A DNA stretch of 64,000 nucleotides from Psychroserpens sp. NJDZ02. Its GTDB lineage: Bacteria > Bacteroidota > Bacteroidia > Flavobacteriales > Flavobacteriaceae. Numbering within the stretch: the first letter of the stretch is position 1; each line of letters opens with the position of its first letter. This document shows, one piece after another, positions 40,068 to 49,040 of this stretch. The translations under genes and the position numbers were made by a program. The notes under the pieces were generated by a model. That model made no database searches and was not told the DNA's origin. It saw only the letters and a program-made list of their open reading frames with translations. Where the stretch lies: positions 370,501 through 434,500 of the forward strand of contig NZ_CP039451.1 in NCBI RefSeq assembly GCF_004843725.1, given 5' to 3'.

Positions 40068-40307
40068 GAAAATGAACAAGAAAGAAAACACCCTATATAA
40101 TAAACAGGAGTAATTAGCAGTTAACTTGAAGATAATCAACCTTTTTTATGGTCCTCAAATCTTTTAATTTGCTATACTGGCATTGAATTTTTAGTAATTA
40201 CTATCCAAAACAGATTTTTTCAATTTATGTTTTATTTACTAAATTGGGTGTTTAAACCTCGAAACATATCAAATACGTTATATGCCAACTAAAAAATCAA
40301 CCTTTAA
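40068..40307 (+). repeat. attC-like spacer of type D
   Basis: From about 40188 the block CAAAACAGATTTTTTCAATT, a hairpin with the later ATGTTTTATT, leads into TTTACTAAATTGGGTGTTTA and the core ATACGTTATATG. A second copy of the same type starts at about 41868. It aligns with the 3' half of family B, so both are one site family. Confidence 0.6.
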
Positions 40308-41093
40308 ATGAAATATTTAAAAATACTTATGCTTATGGGATTTTTATCAAGCCTATTTGGTTGCAGTCAAAAAAACAAAAAAGCAGAAAAAGAATCTGAT
40401 ATTACGACACTACCAATTACCAAACCCGTTGAAAATATCACAGCAACTATTGACCAAAAAGAAAGAAGAATCAAATCTGAAAAAATTTGTAAATCTAAAG
40501 GTATTCCCATTTATAAAAACCCTAATTCACTTTTTGTCGAATCTGAGAAAAATGTAGTATTAAGAACTAAAGACCAAGTTGTAGACAGAGCATTAGCATT
40601 ATTATATTTAGGTTTAAAAAGTGAAGGATTAGAAAAAATTCATTTAGATAAAATGGATAAAGATTTTGAAATTTCATCAAAACTAACTCCAACCGAAAAA
40701 GAATACGCGTCCGCAATACATCCAACAGAACAACAAAATACAAATGCAAATTGGAGATATGAAAGTTTACACGTGCTACTTTGGTCACTTGGTTATATTG
40801 ACACGTTAGTTTACCCAAACCAAATGTGCAATGTTTCGGATGATGTAAAAATTGTATATCAATTAGGTCCAAAAAAATTTAGAGAACAATCTAAATTAAG
40901 AAGTAAAAAAGAAATTCTTGACCAAGCAGATTTAATTTTAAGATTTGATTGGGCTTGCGTAAATGCTAGAGTAAAACAAGAAGAAGCTCCAGGAGGTTTA
41001 AATACAAGTGTCGTTTATGAAAGACATTATGCTTTAAATTGGTTGATTAAGTTTATGAATCTACATTGGGATAATGTAACAACAGATACCTAA
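40308..41093 (+). CDS. DUF4272-domain lipoprotein
   Basis: 261 residues. Signal MKYLKILMLMGFLSSLFGC with a lipobox (LFGC). The DUF4272 signature is clear: a helix KICKSKGIPIYKNPNSLF, LRTKDQVVDRALALLYLGLK, LTPTEKEYASAI, then WRYESLHVLLWSLGYIDTL and the Pro-rich end, finishing with YERHYALNWLI. DUF4272 is a widespread bacterial domain with no proven function and is often encoded near polymorphic-toxin immunity genes; being a lipoprotein is unusual. The unit has well-matched complementary ends (40277 and 41100). Confidence 0.78.
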   Translation: MKYLKILMLMGFLSSLFGCSQKNKKAEKESDITTLPITKPVENITATIDQKERRIKSEKICKSKGIPIYKNPNSLFVESEKNVVLRTKDQVVDRALALLYLGLKSEGLEKIHLDKMDKDFEISSKLTPTEKEYASAIHPTEQQNTNANWRYESLHVLLWSLGYIDTLVYPNQMCNVSDDVKIVYQLGPKKFREQSKLRSKKEILDQADLILRFDWACVNARVKQEEAPGGLNTSVVYERHYALNWLIKFMNLHWDNVTTDT

Positions 41094-41261
41094 AAAAATG
41101 GCATACAACACGCTGAAAAACAATACGGGTTTTATACTCAAACCAAAAGCAATACCACTTAATAAAGGATACCAAATTTAAATATTTAAGAAGTAATACA
41201 CCCGTAATGTAATGTTCATCCTCTACCCTACTTTTTTTTATACACCCCCGATAACAACCAT

Positions 41262-41879
41262 ATGAGAGCAACAGTTTTAATAACGTTTATCTTATTCAAT
41301 TTAAGTTTTCAGAATAAAAACGTCAAATTAATTAGTCCAAATAAAAGTTTTGGAGCAATTACAGCATCTGTTTCTGAAAAGGAATTAATTGAAATTTATG
41401 GACAAAAAAACGTCATAAAAGATTCAATTGGTATAGGAGAAGGACAGTTTGAATTTGGCACAAAATTATTCCCTAATTCTATTGATGAAGTTACTATAAC
41501 TTGGAAAAATAAAAAAGACAGAGTAAATCCAAAATTAGTTAAAATCAAAGGAGAGAAAACAAATTGGAAAACTAAAGAAGGCATTACACTTGGAACAGAT
41601 TTAAAAACATTAGAAAAACTAAATAAAAACTCTTTTAATTTACTAGGTTTTGGATGGGATTATCAAGGGACCATAACAAACTGGAATAATGGTAATCTAA
41701 ATAAAACCGTTGCGCTTAAAAATGGTTTTTATATTCGTTTAGAAAATTCTAATTTCAAAGGGACATTGACAACTAAAGAGTCTCAAGAAATTTATGGAGA
41801 CAAAGTCATTAGAAGTTCTAATAAAACAATGCAGAAAATAAATCCAAAAGTTGCTATAATAGCATTGATTTTTCAGTAA
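41262..41879 (+). CDS. Secreted protein of unknown function
   Basis: 205 residues with a short signal peptide (MRATVLITFILFNLSFQ). Beta-rich with repeated Gly-Asn turns (ITLGTDLKTLEKLNKNSFNL, LGFGWDYQGTITNWNNG). The GFGWDYxG motif and the preceding EFGTKLFPNSIDEVTITW are the most distinctive parts; no named family is assigned. The 168 bp upstream carries only the end of the previous unit. Confidence 0.55.
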   Translation: MRATVLITFILFNLSFQNKNVKLISPNKSFGAITASVSEKELIEIYGQKNVIKDSIGIGEGQFEFGTKLFPNSIDEVTITWKNKKDRVNPKLVKIKGEKTNWKTKEGITLGTDLKTLEKLNKNSFNLLGFGWDYQGTITNWNNGNLNKTVALKNGFYIRLENSNFKGTLTTKESQEIYGDKVIRSSNKTMQKINPKVAIIALIFQ

Positions 41880-42095
41880 TTACTTTCCAAAACAGATTTT
41901 TTCAATTTCTGTTTTATTGACTACATTAGATGTTTAAATCACGTAACAACACCTTTACGCATAACCTTCGCATTACTACTCCAACAGCAATAACAAATAA
42001 AAATTATTCGATTAAAAATAAGGGTGGTAATATAAATTTAAGAAACTGTAATAAAAATCTAACACAACAAAATACGACGCTACAATAAAATCTAT
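41880..42095 (+). other. Type D attC-like site and junction
   Basis: Contains the second type D block (41868-41955) ending in AAATCACGTAACAACACC, where a CGTAAC replaces the usual CGTTA core. The remaining about 130 bp to the next gene match none of the repeat families, so the array may pause here. Confidence 0.5.
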
Positions 42096-42809
42096 ATGAG
42101 CATATCTTCTTATCATTTGGTCAAAATTCCATTTTCATTAGCGATAAAAGGAATGGTATCAAACCTAATTAATAAAAACACTAAAGGCCTTATCTATTCG
42201 GAATACATGACCGCAATGACATTAGGCGCCCCTATCCTATCTCCGTCTCGTTTTTTAATAAGGGAGATTGCCTTTTTTGCACAATGGGAAAACGAAGAAG
42301 CTCTTGAAAACTACTTAAAAGAGGATGCGTTTGGTAAGGTTTTGGCCAAAGGTTGGCACGTCAGACTAGCATTTATAAGAGAATGGGGCGGTATTACTGG
42401 CTACAAAATACCAAAAGAAAAAGCTAAACTGGAACAACCATCCGCTCCTGTAGTTGCTGTAACAATCGCAAGAATGAAACCTTTAGCACTCCCACGGTTT
42501 TTACATTGGGGAAGACCGGTTGAAAAATTAGTACGTGATCACGCCGGAACGTTATTATCATTAGCTTCATTTAAGTTTCCAAATACAGTGTCTACCTTTT
42601 CGGTTTGGAAAACGGAACAAGATATGTCTAGTATGGTTCATGGTCATAGCGCAATGTCTAAACCAAAAAGACATGCGGATGCAATGAAAGAAAGAGAACG
42701 AAAAAACTTCCATTTTGAATTCGCAACTTTACGATTTAAACCACTCTCAGAATTTGGAACTTGGAAAGGAAAAGGCAATTATATCCCTAACCTAAAAGCA
42801 ACAAAATAA
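42096..42809 (+). CDS. CrtA-like (spheroidene monooxygenase family) protein
   Basis: 237 residues, no signal peptide. The ferredoxin-like CrtA pattern is present: two related halves (AFFAQWENEEALENYLKEDA and STFSVWKTEQDMSSMVHGHS), the ALPRFLHWGRPVEKLV block, and the end RFKPLSEFGTWKGKG matching the family's SGTW-G motif. CrtA adds a keto group to carotenoids in purple bacteria; relatives outside phototrophs have unknown substrates. No carotenoid gene is adjacent, though a terpene synthase lies 1.5 kb downstream. Stop and next start are contiguous (TAA-ATG), so it is co-translated with the following gene. Confidence 0.65.
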   Translation: MSISSYHLVKIPFSLAIKGMVSNLINKNTKGLIYSEYMTAMTLGAPILSPSRFLIREIAFFAQWENEEALENYLKEDAFGKVLAKGWHVRLAFIREWGGITGYKIPKEKAKLEQPSAPVVAVTIARMKPLALPRFLHWGRPVEKLVRDHAGTLLSLASFKFPNTVSTFSVWKTEQDMSSMVHGHSAMSKPKRHADAMKERERKNFHFEFATLRFKPLSEFGTWKGKGNYIPNLKATK

Positions 42810-43715
42810 ATGGCCATTGCTTTATTAAAACAAAATTTTCAAGATTGGATAACTCAACAATGGGTCATCCTATTTGGTGAAAAAATTATTGCTAGTAACA
42901 ACCAATGGTTATTAGGGCCTTTTGGTAAAACGGAAGGCATTGGCGTAAAATTTATAACGCAATTAGCAAAAAACGAACAATTAATAATAGACAAAAAACA
43001 AGTTAATAAAGGGCTATTACATTCTATTAACCTATTAAACTTACCAGCAAAAGAACGTAACAAATTATCTAAGGATGTCATTGATTTTTACGAAAACACC
43101 AGTAATTATAATTTTGATTTAAAAGTAAAATGGAATCCAGTATTTAAAGTCTTTGGAATTTTATTAAAGATATTATTTAGCAATCGTATTGAGCAGTTAA
43201 ATATACCGTTAAGCAACAGTAAAGAATCCACAACTTTAAAAAGTGAAATAATTTATTTAATAGACAAAAAAACCAAAAAAGTTAAACGAACGATATGGTT
43301 AAGGACTTTCCAAAAATCTAAGCAAGTTGTTTATTCCGGAATTTATGAAACGTGTAAAATTCCAAACGGAAAAAGTTGTTTAAAAGCTATTTTCCCTTTA
43401 CCCAACGGAAGCGCAACCGTTATCTTAGAACCAACAGTAGGTCCAAATGGAGCACTCATTTTAAATTCGTCTGGAAGAAAGATAGGTGATAGTGGTTTTT
43501 ACTTTCTATTAAAAGACTCTAAAGGTAATTTATGGACTAAATTTATTAGGTCATTTAAAGACCAGCTGATTGTCAGTTCTGAAAATGAAAAAATAACAGC
43601 AATACAGACTTTGACTTTGTGGAATTTAAGAGTGTTACAGTTTAAGTATAACATAGAAAAACAACATAAAATACCTGCAAGCGCTATACAAACTGATATT
43701 ACTCCAATAGATTAA
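42810..43715 (+). CDS. Unknown protein coupled to the CrtA-like gene
   Basis: 301 residues, starting directly after the CrtA-like stop codon. No signal peptide; one amphipathic/hydrophobic stretch (FKVFGILLKILFSNRI, about 110-125). The second half is beta-rich (IIYLIDKKTKKVKRTIWLRT, SATVILEPTVGPNGALILNS) and reads like a lipid- or small-molecule-binding barrel, but no family is recognised. The tight coupling suggests action on the same substrate as the CrtA-like protein. Confidence 0.55.
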   Translation: MAIALLKQNFQDWITQQWVILFGEKIIASNNQWLLGPFGKTEGIGVKFITQLAKNEQLIIDKKQVNKGLLHSINLLNLPAKERNKLSKDVIDFYENTSNYNFDLKVKWNPVFKVFGILLKILFSNRIEQLNIPLSNSKESTTLKSEIIYLIDKKTKKVKRTIWLRTFQKSKQVVYSGIYETCKIPNGKSCLKAIFPLPNGSATVILEPTVGPNGALILNSSGRKIGDSGFYFLLKDSKGNLWTKFIRSFKDQLIVSSENEKITAIQTLTLWNLRVLQFKYNIEKQHKIPASAIQTDITPID

Positions 43716-44190
43716 GCTAATTAACACATTTGATTGTATTATTTATTAAGATTGAATGCTATTTTAACACGTTTAAATGGATGGCTATACTCTTTTGAAG
43801 CATTATTCTTTTTAGAAATAACCCCTAGTAGTTAAGCTTTCCTTTTTTCTCTCTTTTGTACAAATAGTACATACGTTTAAGATTATAAACCAGATGTTAG
43901 TCGCTCTGCATCCTCAAACATTCCCAACACTGAAACTTAAAACAGTATAGATTCCAGTTGTCAAATTTCACTTGACATTCAGTCAGCAGCGAAGCATCTA
44001 AAAGCCATCCAATCTCGTGATGTATTTTTCGCCTTTGTAAAAAATAGCTCCTAATCAAGCCTCTATTCTAACTTGTTGCTATCCAATAAATATACGTAGT
44101 TCTACGTATTTCATAAGTATAGTAATAGTTGTAGGTTTGTGTAACATCGTTTTTATAAGATCTCAACAATAATTATATAACAGGTTACTC
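43716..44190 (+). repeat. Gene-less spacer with REP-like tail and family A copy A4
   Basis: 43716-43960 holds nothing recognised. From 43973 a REP-like piece (CAGCAGCGAAGCATCTAAAA) leads into a family A copy whose hairpin is decayed but whose TACGTAGTTCTACGTA palindrome and promoter (44109-44139) are intact. It ends in ATAACAGGTT at 44186. Confidence 0.7.
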
Positions 44191-44335
44191 CACATTACGC
44201 GACGCACTTAAAAACACAAAATATAATGTTAGAAAATAAAAGTGGGGTGATCCAATAATCCGAAAAGCAATTGTTTTTATAAACTATTTGATAAATAAAA
44301 AACCGTTAGATACAAGTTTAAATAAAATAAAAAAA

Positions 44336-45310
44336 ATGAATTTCAACTCAACGCTTTTAACAATATCTAATACCCAATTATATATTCACAAAGATGCAGA
44401 TACTATTTCACAAAAAGCAAAATTAAGATCTGAACAGTTAGGAGTCATTGATGATAACTTATATTCTGGTCATTCTACAATGACAAATTACATCTACATT
44501 GATAGTCCCATAGATAAAATGGTAAATGTTCTTGTCACTTACGACGTTTTGTACTTTTTGGATGACTTTTTTGGAGAAGACACCAATACTGGACAATTAC
44601 CTGAAATAGATAAAATATTAGAAATATGGAAAGGTAAAAAAACACATCATTCTGAAAATAATAAAATCAATAAATTATATACAGCTATTAACTACATAAG
44701 CACTACGCTAAGAGCAGATAGCCCTGAAGATTTCTATACTAAATACACGGCGTCTGTCATTGAGCATTTATCGGCTTCATTGACAACAAAAACATTCACG
44801 ACTGTCAACGAATATATCTCTATAAGATTAATTACGGGTGGCATGTATCTTCTTATTGATTTAATCGAATACGTACATTCTATTTACATCACCCCTGCAC
44901 TCATTGGCAATAAAAACCTATATATAAAAGACCTATGTACACAATGTGCGCTAATAGGCGCGTTATCCAATGATCTGTTCTCCTATGCTAAAGAAAAACA
45001 TAGTGATTATAACCTAATCAATGCCTATTTAGTAACCAAGGAAGCCTCAGACTACAATCAGGCTGTAATTAAATCGATAGACAAAGTAAATCAAATACAT
45101 GCCGATTTTAAAACAACGATGATAAAAGCTAGACAAACGCCTTTACCTTTAAAAGATAAATTAACGGTAGACAAATATTTTCGTGCATTAGAAATTATTG
45201 TAGCTTCCTCATACCATTGGCAAAAAAGAACTAACCGCTATTACCATTCAGAAAATGTCTTTGAAGATATGAAAACCTCTACAACCGCTATTAAAAACAT
45301 GTGTCTATAA
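44336..45310 (+). CDS. Class I terpene synthase (cyclase)
   Basis: 324 residues from ATG at 44336; an upstream TTG at 44288 would add 16 poorly coded residues. Ionises a prenyl diphosphate and cyclises it in the cytosol. All landmarks of bacterial class I cyclases are visible: the Asp-rich metal motif DDFFGED (76-82), the second metal motif N212-D-L-F-S-Y-A-K-E220 (perfect NDxxSxxxE), an upstream Arg at 164 consistent with the diphosphate sensor, and a C-terminal R301-Y302 pair. Length fits mono-/sesqui-/diterpene cyclases; product cannot be predicted. No prenyltransferase or P450 is adjacent. The family A promoter at 44109 would drive it. Confidence 0.85.
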   Translation: MNFNSTLLTISNTQLYIHKDADTISQKAKLRSEQLGVIDDNLYSGHSTMTNYIYIDSPIDKMVNVLVTYDVLYFLDDFFGEDTNTGQLPEIDKILEIWKGKKTHHSENNKINKLYTAINYISTTLRADSPEDFYTKYTASVIEHLSASLTTKTFTTVNEYISIRLITGGMYLLIDLIEYVHSIYITPALIGNKNLYIKDLCTQCALIGALSNDLFSYAKEKHSDYNLINAYLVTKEASDYNQAVIKSIDKVNQIHADFKTTMIKARQTPLPLKDKLTVDKYFRALEIIVASSYHWQKRTNRYYHSENVFEDMKTSTTAIKNMCL

Positions 45311-45505
45311 GGAAATAATCTAACGAGCACTCTTACTAAAATCAGATAAATCGATCGACGTCTTTCTTGCTTAAAAGCATCAAAATCATTGTAGTTTTGT
45401 ATCACATAGCTTTACAAGATATCAGTACTTAAAAGGTACTATATCTTGTTATATTTGAGAGATATTAGTAATAATTATATAATCACGTTATATCTAATTT
45501 AAGAG
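45311..45505 (+). repeat. Partial family A repeat, copy A10
   Basis: Only the 3' half remains: a TAGTTTTG -7 box at 45392-45399, the ATATCTTG/AGATAT-type dyad and ATATAATCACGTTATATC at the join to the next unit (core at 45487). The TACGTA palindrome and terminator hairpin are lost. Confidence 0.6.
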
Positions 45506-46120
45506 ATGAATCAAAAAAAGATAATATTTAGTGGAATAATAGTATTTCTAATCGCTATTGGATTGTGGTACTATGGTTTTTTTAACCAATTTAATTACTT
45601 AACTGCAAAATCTGATATTAAAAACAATACACCTCACAAAGTATTAGTAGGCGAAGCAATCATTTCACCAATAGAAATGAATAAAGTAAGTCAGAAATAC
45701 GGATTTAAAAACGTTGGATTTGGATGCTTAGTCAGCGGAAGTGAGCTAAACGGAATTGAGAGCTACAACTCTGAAATCGACAAATATCTAAACAAAAAAA
45801 ATGGACCTAATTGGAAATTTAAATATAAAAAAGACATTGATTCTATTATTAAATTAAGTAAAATTCCTAAAACAGCATTTTGGGTAGAAAACAACCAAAA
45901 AGGACACTGGTTTAATTTAGATTCGATCCATAGCCATAAAAACAATGCAATGATTTCGATTTATGATAAATCAGGAAACTTAGTAATTAAAAATAAGTTT
46001 TTTAAAATATGTCCCATGGATCAACCTAAGCTTATTGATGATCTAAAGATGGAAATTGATTTTTATGACGGAAAAGACATTCAATTAAAAGACAATTGTT
46101 ATTTATTACAAAAAAACTAG
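45506..46120 (+). CDS. Membrane-anchored cassette protein of unknown function
   Basis: 204 residues. An N-terminal transmembrane anchor (about 7-24, FSGIIVFLIAIGLWYYGF) precedes an exported domain with two parts: residues about 45-95 (ISPIEMNKVSQKYGFKNVGF) and a C-terminal part (FWVENNQKGHWFNLDSIHSH, MISIYDKSGNLVIKNKFF). The 3' 290 bases are repeated nearly exactly at 49643-49931, fused behind another gene. No family recognised. Confidence 0.62.
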   Translation: MNQKKIIFSGIIVFLIAIGLWYYGFFNQFNYLTAKSDIKNNTPHKVLVGEAIISPIEMNKVSQKYGFKNVGFGCLVSGSELNGIESYNSEIDKYLNKKNGPNWKFKYKKDIDSIIKLSKIPKTAFWVENNQKGHWFNLDSIHSHKNNAMISIYDKSGNLVIKNKFFKICPMDQPKLIDDLKMEIDFYDGKDIQLKDNCYLLQKN

Positions 46121-46550
46121 TAAACAACACCGTATAAAACAATAACTGTTTTAGACTTAATAAAAGGTCATTCCGATTTTATTACTTCCCATTTCACTTC
46201 GGAAAATCCTCGCATACAAAACCACAACTTTCCATAGTCCTAACCGACAATCCAAACGTAACATTCCATCCTCAGCTGTCATTCAAAGCGCAGCAAAACA
46301 TCTAAAAACACACAATCTCGTGTTTTTTTGTCTGCCTTTACGGAAAACCATAACCATTACTAATCAAGCTGTTGTAACTTGCTGGTATTATACAAATACA
46401 CGAAGTTATACAACTTTCAAACGTATAAGAATAGTTTTAAGTTTGTGTAACCGAGCTTTACAATATATCAGCATTAAAAAAGCGTTATATCCTGCTATAT
46501 TTACGGGATATGAATAATAAAAGTAATTATATACCGAGTTGTACTTAATG
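46121..46550 (+). repeat. Family C spacer, REP-like piece and family A copy A5
   Basis: Order: family C hairpin CTTCGGAAAATCC (about 46198), REP-like CAAAGCGCAGCAAAACATCT, T-run and ACGG-AAAA-CCAT, then promoter TTTC 46415-46418 with TAAGTTTG at 46438-46445. The TACGTA palindrome is decayed here. Ends ATACCGAGTT at 46540. An open frame at 46320-46517 lies wholly in this repeat and is not called. Confidence 0.75.
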
Positions 46551-46629
46551 CGAGACAAAAAGTCGCACATCGAATTTAATTGAACCTTTTTTCGTATTTT
46601 TGGTACATATATAATTCACAAGAGATAAA

Positions 46630-47703
46630 ATGTCCCAAATCAATAAACTTGCAAAACTTCCACCAAAAAGAGAAAAAGTAGAAACTATTGAAATTCTTCG
46701 TCAATTGAGCAAATCCTCAAATTCACTAGGAGAATTAAAAGGAATTGCTAAAACTATTCCTAATCAAGAAATGTTGATAAATGCTGTTGTCTTACAAGAA
46801 GCTAAGGATAGTTCGGAAATAGAAAATATTATTACAACACAAGATGAATTATATAAAGCTTTAGCTACAAACATAAAACAACCAACTCAAGTTAAAGAAG
46901 TTATAAATTACAGAAGTGCTATTTTTTCTGGTTTTGAATTAATTCAGAAACAAGGATTTTTAAAGCTAAAAGATATCGAAACTATTCAAAAAACCATTAT
47001 CGAAAATAATGCTGGAATTCGCTCAATGACTGGAACTGTGCTAAAAAACGATAAAACTGGAGAAATTGTCTATACACCTCCACAAGAAAAAGATGAAATT
47101 TTAGATTTATTAGGAAACTTCTTAGAACATTTTAATGTCATACATAACGATTTAAATCCACTAATTAATTTAGCTATTTTACATTATCAATTTGAAAGTA
47201 TTCACCCTTTTTATGATGGAAACGGAAGAGCAGGAAGAATACTAAATATTTTATACTTAATTACAAACGACCTTTTAGATATTCCTATTTTATATTTAAG
47301 CTCATATATCAACGAAAATAAAGCAGATTATTACCGTTTACTAAATACCGTTAACAATAAAGACGAATGGTCTGAATATATAATTTATATGCTAAAAGCT
47401 GTTGAAGTAACATCAAACAGAACTATTGAGAAAATAAATTCAATTAAAGTATTATTGGATAAAACTATAATATTTGCTCAAGAAAAAGAACCTAAAATTT
47501 ATAGAAAAGAATTAATTGAATTACTCTTTGAGCAACCTTATTCTAAAATAGAATTTGTTGTAGAAAAATTAAACGTAGAAAGAAAAGCGGCTTCACGATA
47601 TTTAAAAAAAATGGAAGATATTGGAATATTAACTTCTCAAAAAATTGGAAGAGAAAGTGTTTACGTAAATACAAAATTAATAGAAATATTAAAAAAGCAC
47701 TAA
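46630..47703 (+). CDS. Fic-domain protein (AMPylator family) with inhibitory motif and winged helix
   Basis: 357 residues, cytosolic. The catalytic loop HPFYDGNGRAGR starts at His192, matching HPFx(D/E)GNGRxxR, so it should transfer AMP or another nucleotide monophosphate to a target hydroxyl. The autoinhibitory motif S61-S-E-I-E65-N66 fits (S/T)xxxE(G/N) in the N-terminal part, making it a self-inhibited (class II) Fic. The C-terminal 80 residues (KEPKIYRKELIELLFEQPYS, LNVERKAASRYLKKMEDIG) form a winged helix, the usual architecture of single-gene Fic proteins; no separate antitoxin is needed. Besides the A5 promoter, TATTTTTG at 46595-46602 may give it a promoter of its own. The unit ends match over 12 of 14 bases. 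Confidence 0.92.
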   Translation: MSQINKLAKLPPKREKVETIEILRQLSKSSNSLGELKGIAKTIPNQEMLINAVVLQEAKDSSEIENIITTQDELYKALATNIKQPTQVKEVINYRSAIFSGFELIQKQGFLKLKDIETIQKTIIENNAGIRSMTGTVLKNDKTGEIVYTPPQEKDEILDLLGNFLEHFNVIHNDLNPLINLAILHYQFESIHPFYDGNGRAGRILNILYLITNDLLDIPILYLSSYINENKADYYRLLNTVNNKDEWSEYIIYMLKAVEVTSNRTIEKINSIKVLLDKTIIFAQEKEPKIYRKELIELLFEQPYSKIEFVVEKLNVERKAASRYLKKMEDIGILTSQKIGRESVYVNTKLIEILKKH

Positions 47704-48117
47704 GTACAATGAAGTAGACAACTCCGACTAAAATAATCCAAGTGCGTCTCTCACACCAGCGTAATTACGGCGGTTAGTAAATCCTCACACACAAAACCAC
47801 AACTTTACATAGTCCTAACCACCCAACCAAACCTAGAACTCCAACCTCAGCTATTATTCAAAACAAAGCGAAACATCTAAAAACACCCAATCTCGTGTTT
47901 TTTTTATGCCTTTACGGAAAACTGTAACCATTACTAATCAAGCTGTTGCAACTTACTGGTATTAAATAAATATACGTAGTTCTACGTATTTCACACGTAT
48001 AAGAATAGTCGTAGGTTTGTGTAACACAACTTTACAAGATATCAGTACTAAAAAGGCGCTATATCCTTTTGTATTTACGCGATATGAGTAATAAAAGCGA
48101 TTATATAACGAGTTCTA
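47697..48117 (+). repeat. Family B dyad (short), family C, REP-like piece and family A copy A6
   Basis: The family B dyad 47697-47777 is only about 80 bp and ends in CGGTTAG. It is followed by a family C tail (CACAACTTTACATAGTCCTAA), REP-like ACAAAGCGAAACATCT, and A6 with promoter 47989-48019. Ends ATAACGAGTT at 48114. No gene. Confidence 0.8.
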
Positions 48118-48131
48118 CGCAAGCTAAAAAA

Positions 48132-48572
48132 ATGAAAAAACTACCTTTATTAATTCTAATCTCATTTTTAATTCTGAGTTGCTGAGAAATTAGTCGGACT
48201 GAAAATTTACTTGTCAAAGTCGATAGTTTAAAAATTGAAAATGATTCTCTAATCAAGGTTTTGGGCAAGGAAAAGCTTAAATCAAATTATTGGTTTGACG
48301 CAGAATATGACGGAATAAAACTAATTGAAAGTGGAATTTCTAACCCGGAAGAATTAATTGAAAACACAATCCGAGAAAAAACAGAACTAATACCTATTGA
48401 AGCAGTATTAGGTGGAAAGATGCATTTCGGGAATATTCAGGTTTTAAGTAGTGAGTGGTTGATTGCCGAATTTGACGATGGACATGTTCAGGGAAGAGGA
48501 ATTTATGAATACACGATGAATAATAATGGTGAATTGGAATTTAAATTACTGAATTCAATAGTCCCTGAATAA
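48132..48572 (+). pseudogene. Lipoprotein gene interrupted by TGA after the lipobox cysteine
   Basis: ATG at 48132 opens a clean lipoprotein signal (MKKLPLLILISFLILSC) but codon 18 is TGA (48183-48185), immediately after the lipobox Cys. The frame then stays open for 128 codons (EISRTENLLVKVDSLKIEND and on) to the stop at 48570. The downstream half could only be made from an internal TTG at 48261 (103 residues, no signal), which is unlikely to be natural. One base change (TGA to CGA, GGA or TGG) would restore a 146-residue lipoprotein with a heptad-like Leu/Ile region then a compact beta domain (GNIQVLSSEWLIAEFDDGHV). Sequencing error is the main alternative. Confidence 0.7.
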
Positions 48573-48578
48573 GTAAAA

Positions 48579-49003
48579 GCCAGCATACAATCGAGTAGAC
48601 GGCTCCGACTAAAATAGCCGGAGTGCGCCTCTCACACCACCGTACGTAAGCAACTACGTTGGCTCGAAAATCCCCGCATACAAAACCACAACGTTCCATA
48701 GCCCTAACCAGCAATCCAAACTTAACATTCCAACCTCAGCTGTTATTCAAAGCGCAGCGAAACATCTAAAAACACTCAATCTCGTGTTTTTTTTATGCCT
48801 TTACGGAAAACCGTAACCATTACTAATCAAGCTGTTGTAACTTAGCGGTATTAAATAAATATACGTAGTTCTACGTATTTCACACGTATAAGAATAGTTG
48901 TAGGTTTGTGTAACAGAACTTTACAATATATCAGTACTAAAAAGGCGCTATATCCTTTTGTATTTACGGGATATGAGTAATAAAAGTGATTATATAACGA
49001 GTT
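48579..49003 (+). repeat. Family B dyad, family C, REP-like piece and family A copy A7
   Basis: Dyad 48580-48662 ends in CTACGTTGG, followed directly by a family C tail (CTCGAAAATCC, CACAACGTTCCATAGCCCTA), REP-like CAAAGCGCAGCGAAACATCT at about 48756 and A7 with promoter 48878-48908. This is the clearest example of the full B-C-REP-A composite. Confidence 0.82.
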
Positions 49004-49040
49004 GCCATTCATTAAAAAAAACGCAAGAAAAATAGAATAT

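Noticed and set aside
46320..46517. 65-codon open frame in repeat A5
   Set aside because: It runs through the terminator hairpin and promoter of family A and is not kept in the other eight copies.
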